This document shows, piece by piece, positions 4,614 through 7,681 of a stretch of DNA of 7,681 bases (positions are counted from its first letter, which is position 1; each line of letters starts with the position of its first letter). The notes beneath the pieces are model-generated. The model saw only the letters and a program-made list of their open reading frames with translations. It did no database searches and was not told the DNA's origin. A program made the position numbers and the translations under genes. The DNA is from an uncultured bacterium (GTDB lineage Bacteria > Actinomycetota > Actinomycetes > S36-B12): contig CAJBMR010000044.1 in NCBI GenBank assembly GCA_903954205.1, positions 1 through 7,681 of the forward strand, read 5' to 3'.

Positions 4614-5650
4614 GTGTCGGGCTGCTCGCGCATGCGGCGCCGCATCTCCGCAGCGCGGCCCGCGATGTCAGCGAAGGCGTCGGACTCCGTGAGCTGCACC
4701 ACGGCCTCCTCACGAAGCACCTGGTCGATCTCCACGCGCAGCCGCTGGACCTCGGTGGTCAGCGAGCGCTCGCGGGCCGCGACCTTCTCCGCCATGGCGG
4801 AGAAGGAGTCGGCCAGGGCCGCGAGCTCGTCGGGGAAGCGAGTGGTGATGAGTTGTGACACGTCCACTTCGTAGTTGCCCTCGGCAACCAAGGCCGTGGC
4901 CCTGGTGAGCCTCTTGACGGGCCGGGTGATCGCCGTGGCCAGGAGCAGGACCAGGAGGAACAGCACGGCGTACGAGCCGATCAACACCGGCAGTAACCGC
5001 GCGCGCGTCTGGGTCTGGACCTCGTCGACGTAGTCCAGGGGGTAGTCGAGTCCGATCGCGCCGACGGATTGGCCTGCGTCGTTGAGAATCGGGGAGTACG
5101 CCGAGATGAAACTGCCGAACTCGTCGGTGTAGGGCGGCTCGCTGACCGTTTCGCTTAGCCCGCGCTCCATGAAGGCGTAGGTGGTCTGCGAGACGAAACC
5201 CTCGACGGGCACCCGGTAGGTCACCCCGCGCTGCGGATCGAGCAGGTAGCCCGCGGATGCGGCGAAGTAGAGCCGGCCGTCGCTGGGATCGCGGAAGTAG
5301 CTATATGCGCCCGCATCCGTCACGACGCGGCGAGTATCGAGGAGGCTCGAAGCGACATCAAGGTAGAGGGGACTGTCGGGGTAACCGGCCCCGGTGCCAT
5401 CAGCGAGCGTGGGCCCGCCCACCGATGGCACGGTGGTGACCAGCTCCTCGAAAACCGCGGCATCGATGTTGGTGGCCCCGCCCCGCGCGCTCTGGGTGAG
5501 CTCCTCGATGAGGCCCTGCTCGGTCGTCTGCGTCGTGAACTGGAAGACCCAGATGGCGATGAAGGCGAAGACGATCGTGAAGGCGCCGGCGAAGGCCGCG
5601 AGGAGCTTGAGGCGCAGTGAGACGAAGACCCGCCTGCGCCTACCGGTCAT
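4610..5650 (-). CDS. Membrane sensor with extracellular Cache-like domain and HAMP, no output domain
   Basis: 346 residues from the ATG at 5650, chosen because GGGAGGG lies 5 nt upstream and the protein then starts MTGRRRRVFVSLRLK just before the first membrane helix; an in-frame upstream ATG at 5692 and a longer frame to 5764 lack these features. TM1 is about 15-38 and TM2 about 216-241. Between them is a roughly 175-residue extracellular Cache/PAS-like domain (YSYFRDPSDGRLYFAAS near 116-132; FISAYSPILNDAGQSVGAIG near 181-200). A HAMP linker follows (ITRPVKRLT, 241-249, and DELAALADSFSAMAEKV, 274-290). The protein then ends with a coiled coil and the block RVEIDQVL...QLTESDAFADI (305-329). 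There is no histidine kinase, MCP, GGDEF or cyclase domain, so signal must go to a partner protein. It lies 77 bp after the substrate-binding lipoprotein gene, and its stop overlaps the start of the GNAT-like gene. Confidence 0.93.
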   Translation of the reverse strand: MTGRRRRVFVSLRLKLLAAFAGAFTIVFAFIAIWVFQFTTQTTEQGLIEELTQSARGGATNIDAAVFEELVTTVPSVGGPTLADGTGAGYPDSPLYLDVASSLLDTRRVVTDAGAYSYFRDPSDGRLYFAASAGYLLDPQRGVTYRVPVEGFVSQTTYAFMERGLSETVSEPPYTDEFGSFISAYSPILNDAGQSVGAIGLDYPLDYVDEVQTQTRARLLPVLIGSYAVLFLLVLLLATAITRPVKRLTRATALVAEGNYEVDVSQLITTRFPDELAALADSFSAMAEKVAARERSLTTEVQRLRVEIDQVLREEAVVQLTESDAFADIAGRAAEMRRRMREQPDT

Positions 5651-5727
5651 CCAGCCCTCCCATGCGATGGAGGATAGCGGCAGCACCGGCATTGCTCGTA
5701 CCCCGATGCAGCAAGTCCCAGGACCGC

Positions 5728-6588
5728 CTACACCAGACGGATAGCACCGTCCGCGATCCCCCACTTGCCCAAGATCTGGGCGTAGGTCCCGTCCTTGATC
5801 ATGGTCACGAGCGCGATCTCCACGGCCTCGCGCAGGCCGGGGGCCTCGCGGCTCACCGCTAACCCGTAGGTCTGCGGGTTGTACGCCGCTCCCGCGATTG
5901 CGAGCCGGCCCTTTGCCATTCCCACAAGGTGCGCGATCACCGGCGTGTCGGCAACGAAGGCGTCGGCCTCTCCGAGGAGCAGGAGCGTGCCTGCCTCGTC
6001 ACTCGACGCGACCTGCCTCAGTTGGAGCGGGGGCTCGCCTTCCTGCGTGCACGCGCGGGAGCGCTCGGGGATGTCCGCCGTCGCCTGGACCGAGTCCGCC
6101 AACGCGAGGATCCGGAGTCCGCAGGCACGTCCCGGTTTGACACCTGATCCTTCCGGCACAGCCCACTGGGTCCCGCCGCGCAGGTAGTCGACGAAGTCCA
6201 TCCGGGCACTACGTGCCTCGGTGTTGAAGATCCCGGACACGCCGACGTCGAGAGTGCCTGCAGCCACACCGTCGAGGACCCCTTGCAAGTTGGTCTCTTC
6301 GATCTGGATACCCAGGCCAAGGCGCTCGGCGATCTCGCGCATGAGGTCGATATCGGCACCGGTGACTTCCCCATCCGCTGCCCGGTAGGTGAACGGCACT
6401 TCCCCGGGACTTGTCCCCACGCTGAGCGTGCCTGCGGCGGCGATGTTGTCGGGCAGGAGTGCTGCGGCCTCCGCGAGGATGATGGTTTCGCTCGGCAGAG
6501 TGGGAGTCGGGTCGGTCGTGACCGCGGAGCTCGAGCAGCCCGCGAGCAGGAGGCAGGCGGCGAGCGCGGCCCCCAGCAATTTGTTCAT
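5728..6588 (-). CDS. Family 3 solute-binding lipoprotein (SBP_bac_3-type)
   Basis: 286 residues. The N-terminus is a lipoprotein signal peptide with lipobox LLAGC (Cys18), so the mature protein is anchored outside the membrane. After a Thr/Pro/Ser linker comes the two-lobed binding fold of polar amino acid type: GTLSVGTSPGEVPFTYR (53-69), GADIDLMREIAERLGL (77-92), DVGVSGIFNTEARSARMDFV (114-133) and YGLAVSREAPGLREAVEIAL (241-260). Cys156 and Cys180 could form a disulfide, common in actinobacterial members. The ATG overlaps the stop of the exporter gene (ATGA), and AGGAGG lies 8 nt upstream. No importer permease or ATPase is present; its neighbours are a peptide exporter and a Cache-HAMP sensor, so it may present a ligand to the sensor instead of feeding an importer. 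Ligand unknown. Confidence 0.95.
   Translation of the reverse strand: MNKLLGAALAACLLLAGCSSSAVTTDPTPTLPSETIILAEAAALLPDNIAAAGTLSVGTSPGEVPFTYRAADGEVTGADIDLMREIAERLGLGIQIEETNLQGVLDGVAAGTLDVGVSGIFNTEARSARMDFVDYLRGGTQWAVPEGSGVKPGRACGLRILALADSVQATADIPERSRACTQEGEPPLQLRQVASSDEAGTLLLLGEADAFVADTPVIAHLVGMAKGRLAIAGAAYNPQTYGLAVSREAPGLREAVEIALVTMIKDGTYAQILGKWGIADGAIRLV
6585..6588 (-). other. 4-bp ATGA start/stop overlap, exporter to lipoprotein
   Basis: TGA of the exporter (6587-6585) and ATG of the lipoprotein (6588-6586) share bases. This indicates translational coupling and supports a functional link between the exporter and an otherwise orphan solute-binding protein. Confidence 0.85.
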
Positions 6589-7681
6589 AGTTCCTGCCTC
6601 CTCACGAGCTCGGCAAAGATCCCGCCAGCGGAGATAAGGTCCGTGTAGGTGCCTGACTCCACGATGCGCCCCTGATCGAGCACCGCGATGCGATCGACAT
6701 CCTGCACGGTGGAGAGACGATGCGCGATCACAACACGCGTCATGCCCAGGCTGGCAATAGTCGCCGTCACGGATGCCTGGGTGATGTTGTCCAGCGCACT
6801 GGTCGCCTCGTCGAGGAAGAGCACGACGGGGTTCCCGGCAATCGCTCGCGCCAGCAGAAGCCGCTGTCGCTGGCCGCCGGAGAGGATCGTGGATCCTTCG
6901 TCGACCGTGGTGTCGAGTCCCAGCGGCAGCGAGGCAACCCAGTCGCTGAGGCTGACCTGCTCGAGCAACTCCCAGAGCCGCGCCTCCGGGAGCGGGCCGC
7001 TCGACACCGTGAGGTTGTCGCGCAGCGTGCCGGGCAGCAGCAGGCTCGACTGCAGCACCACCCCAAACTGTCGCCGCACGGAGGTGAGGTCCAGGGCGGT
7101 CAGATCCGAGCCGTCGTACAGGATCGTGCCGCTGCGCGGGTCCTCAAATCCGAGAAGCAGTCGAAGCAGGGTACTTTTGCCTGAGCCAGACGTACCGACA
7201 ATGGCGATGGAGGTGCCTTCGGGCACGGTGAAGTCGATGTCGCGCAGGATCCAGGGGAGGTCATCGGCGTAGCGGAAGCTCACGTGCCTCACGTCGATGC
7301 GACCAGTGAGCGTCCCGGGATCTTCGCGCTGCTGCCCTCCCTCGGTCGCCAGCGCCAGCAGGGGGGCGACGCGCTCGATCGCGGGCCTAATGTGCACTGC
7401 TGCGCGAATGCAGTCTGCGATCCCGGCCAGGCCGGCGGTGAAGATGCCGAATGCCGACACGAAGGCGAGGAAGGTCGCGGAATCGACCGTCCCGGCGGGC
7501 AAGGAGTAGGTCACGATGACGACGAGCGCGAGGCCCATGCCGACGATGCCCACCCGCAAGAGGTCAGCAGCGATCTCCTGGTCCCAGCGTGAGTTGAAGG
7601 CCGATCGGTAGCGGCCGTACGCCGCCGCCCAGCGGCCGAAGGCGGAGACGTCCCCGTCCGAGAGGCGGATCGGCACCCAGC
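6585..7681 (-). CDS. NHLM/NHLP-type bacteriocin export ABC transporter, C-terminal part (partial)
   Basis: The frame enters from the right edge and gives 363 residues from 7676 plus one codon; the N-terminus is outside. Numbering from 7676: the first part ends a transmembrane domain (hydrophobic near 42-58 and 65-90) and starts with a stretch (AFGRWAAAYGRYRSA, 12-26) like the FARWA segment of NHLM-type exporters. The nucleotide-binding domain has Walker A GTSGSGKST (161-169), Q-loop Gln209, signature LSGGQ (265-269), Walker B VVLFLDE (284-290), D-loop SALD and H-loop His319. The ALDNITQ sequence after the D-loop resembles the ALDNRTQ of NHLM bacteriocin exporters. All catalytic motifs are intact. 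Whether this is the peptidase-bearing or the second, peptidase-free NHLM subunit cannot be seen here; the FARWA-like stretch favours the second. It would drive export of a leader-cleaved peptide. It is the first visible gene of the operon that continues with the lipoprotein. Confidence 0.95.
   Translation of the reverse strand, partial: WVPIRLSDGDVSAFGRWAAAYGRYRSAFNSRWDQEIAADLLRVGIVGMGLALVVIVTYSLPAGTVDSATFLAFVSAFGIFTAGLAGIADCIRAAVHIRPAIERVAPLLALATEGGQQREDPGTLTGRIDVRHVSFRYADDLPWILRDIDFTVPEGTSIAIVGTSGSGKSTLLRLLLGFEDPRSGTILYDGSDLTALDLTSVRRQFGVVLQSSLLLPGTLRDNLTVSSGPLPEARLWELLEQVSLSDWVASLPLGLDTTVDEGSTILSGGQRQRLLLARAIAGNPVVLFLDEATSALDNITQASVTATIASLGMTRVVIAHRLSTVQDVDRIAVLDQGRIVESGTYTDLISAGGIFAELVRRQEL

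Noticed and set aside
3774..4874. 366-residue plus-strand ORF
   Set aside because: It is antisense to the GNAT-like and Cache-HAMP genes and overlaps the membrane protein end; its composition (Arg/His/Val-rich, then Ser/Arg-rich) is that of a shadow frame.
6688..7272. 194-residue plus-strand ORF opposite the ABC exporter
   Set aside because: Antisense shadow of the intact nucleotide-binding domain.
1..7681. CRISPR array, tRNA or rRNA genes, insertion sequence, attachment site
   Set aside because: I saw no regularly spaced long repeats, cloverleaf-like segments, transposase or integrase frames or terminal inverted repeats.

Overview
The window is high-GC DNA with strongly G/C-biased third codon positions. 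An actinobacterial LexA, a divergent LysM gene beside it and actinobacterial SOS boxes (TCGAAC-N4-GTTCGA type) point to an actinomycete, probably in or near Micrococcales. That rank is inferred from overall look and was not computed.

Left part (1-1249) is an SOS module. A LysM-type envelope protein (minus strand, cut by the window edge) is divergent from lexA (plus strand). The shared intergenic region carries two abutting SOS boxes nearer the LysM gene and a third one overlapping the lexA promoter. The lexA leader holds three tandem 14-nt repeats.

Middle (1250-1698) has no gene that an ordinary caller would take. The minus strand here encodes a short peptide start that reads like a double-glycine leader (LTDEQLEQVSGG), the kind cleaved from bacteriocin and RiPP precursors. 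Its core is not clean: the leader frame stays open antisense into lexA, while another frame stops at 1227. Upstream of it lie a 12-bp hairpin that covers its ribosome binding site and a promoter with a perfect palindrome that reads toward the next gene on the plus strand.

Right part (1699-7681) holds two converging gene groups. On the plus strand are a ParA/MinD-like ATPase with an RGGTGKS P-loop and, 9 bp later, a 12-TM major-facilitator-type protein resembling nucleotide translocases. On the minus strand, in transcription order, are the C-terminal part of an NHLM/NHLP-type bacteriocin ABC exporter, a family 3 substrate-binding lipoprotein, a Cache-HAMP membrane sensor without an output domain, and a GNAT-like protein. 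Two of the three minus-strand junctions are 4-bp start/stop overlaps, so this is one operon. The two groups meet tail to tail with a 4-bp overlap.

My reading is that 1227-7681 is one edge of a peptide (RiPP-like) export and sensing locus: double-Gly peptide, dedicated exporter, solute-binding lipoprotein, Cache-HAMP sensor, acyltransferase-like protein and ParA-like ATPase with a membrane partner. The modification enzyme, leader peptidase and rest of the exporter would lie beyond 7681. The families are read from the sequence; the joint function is inference.
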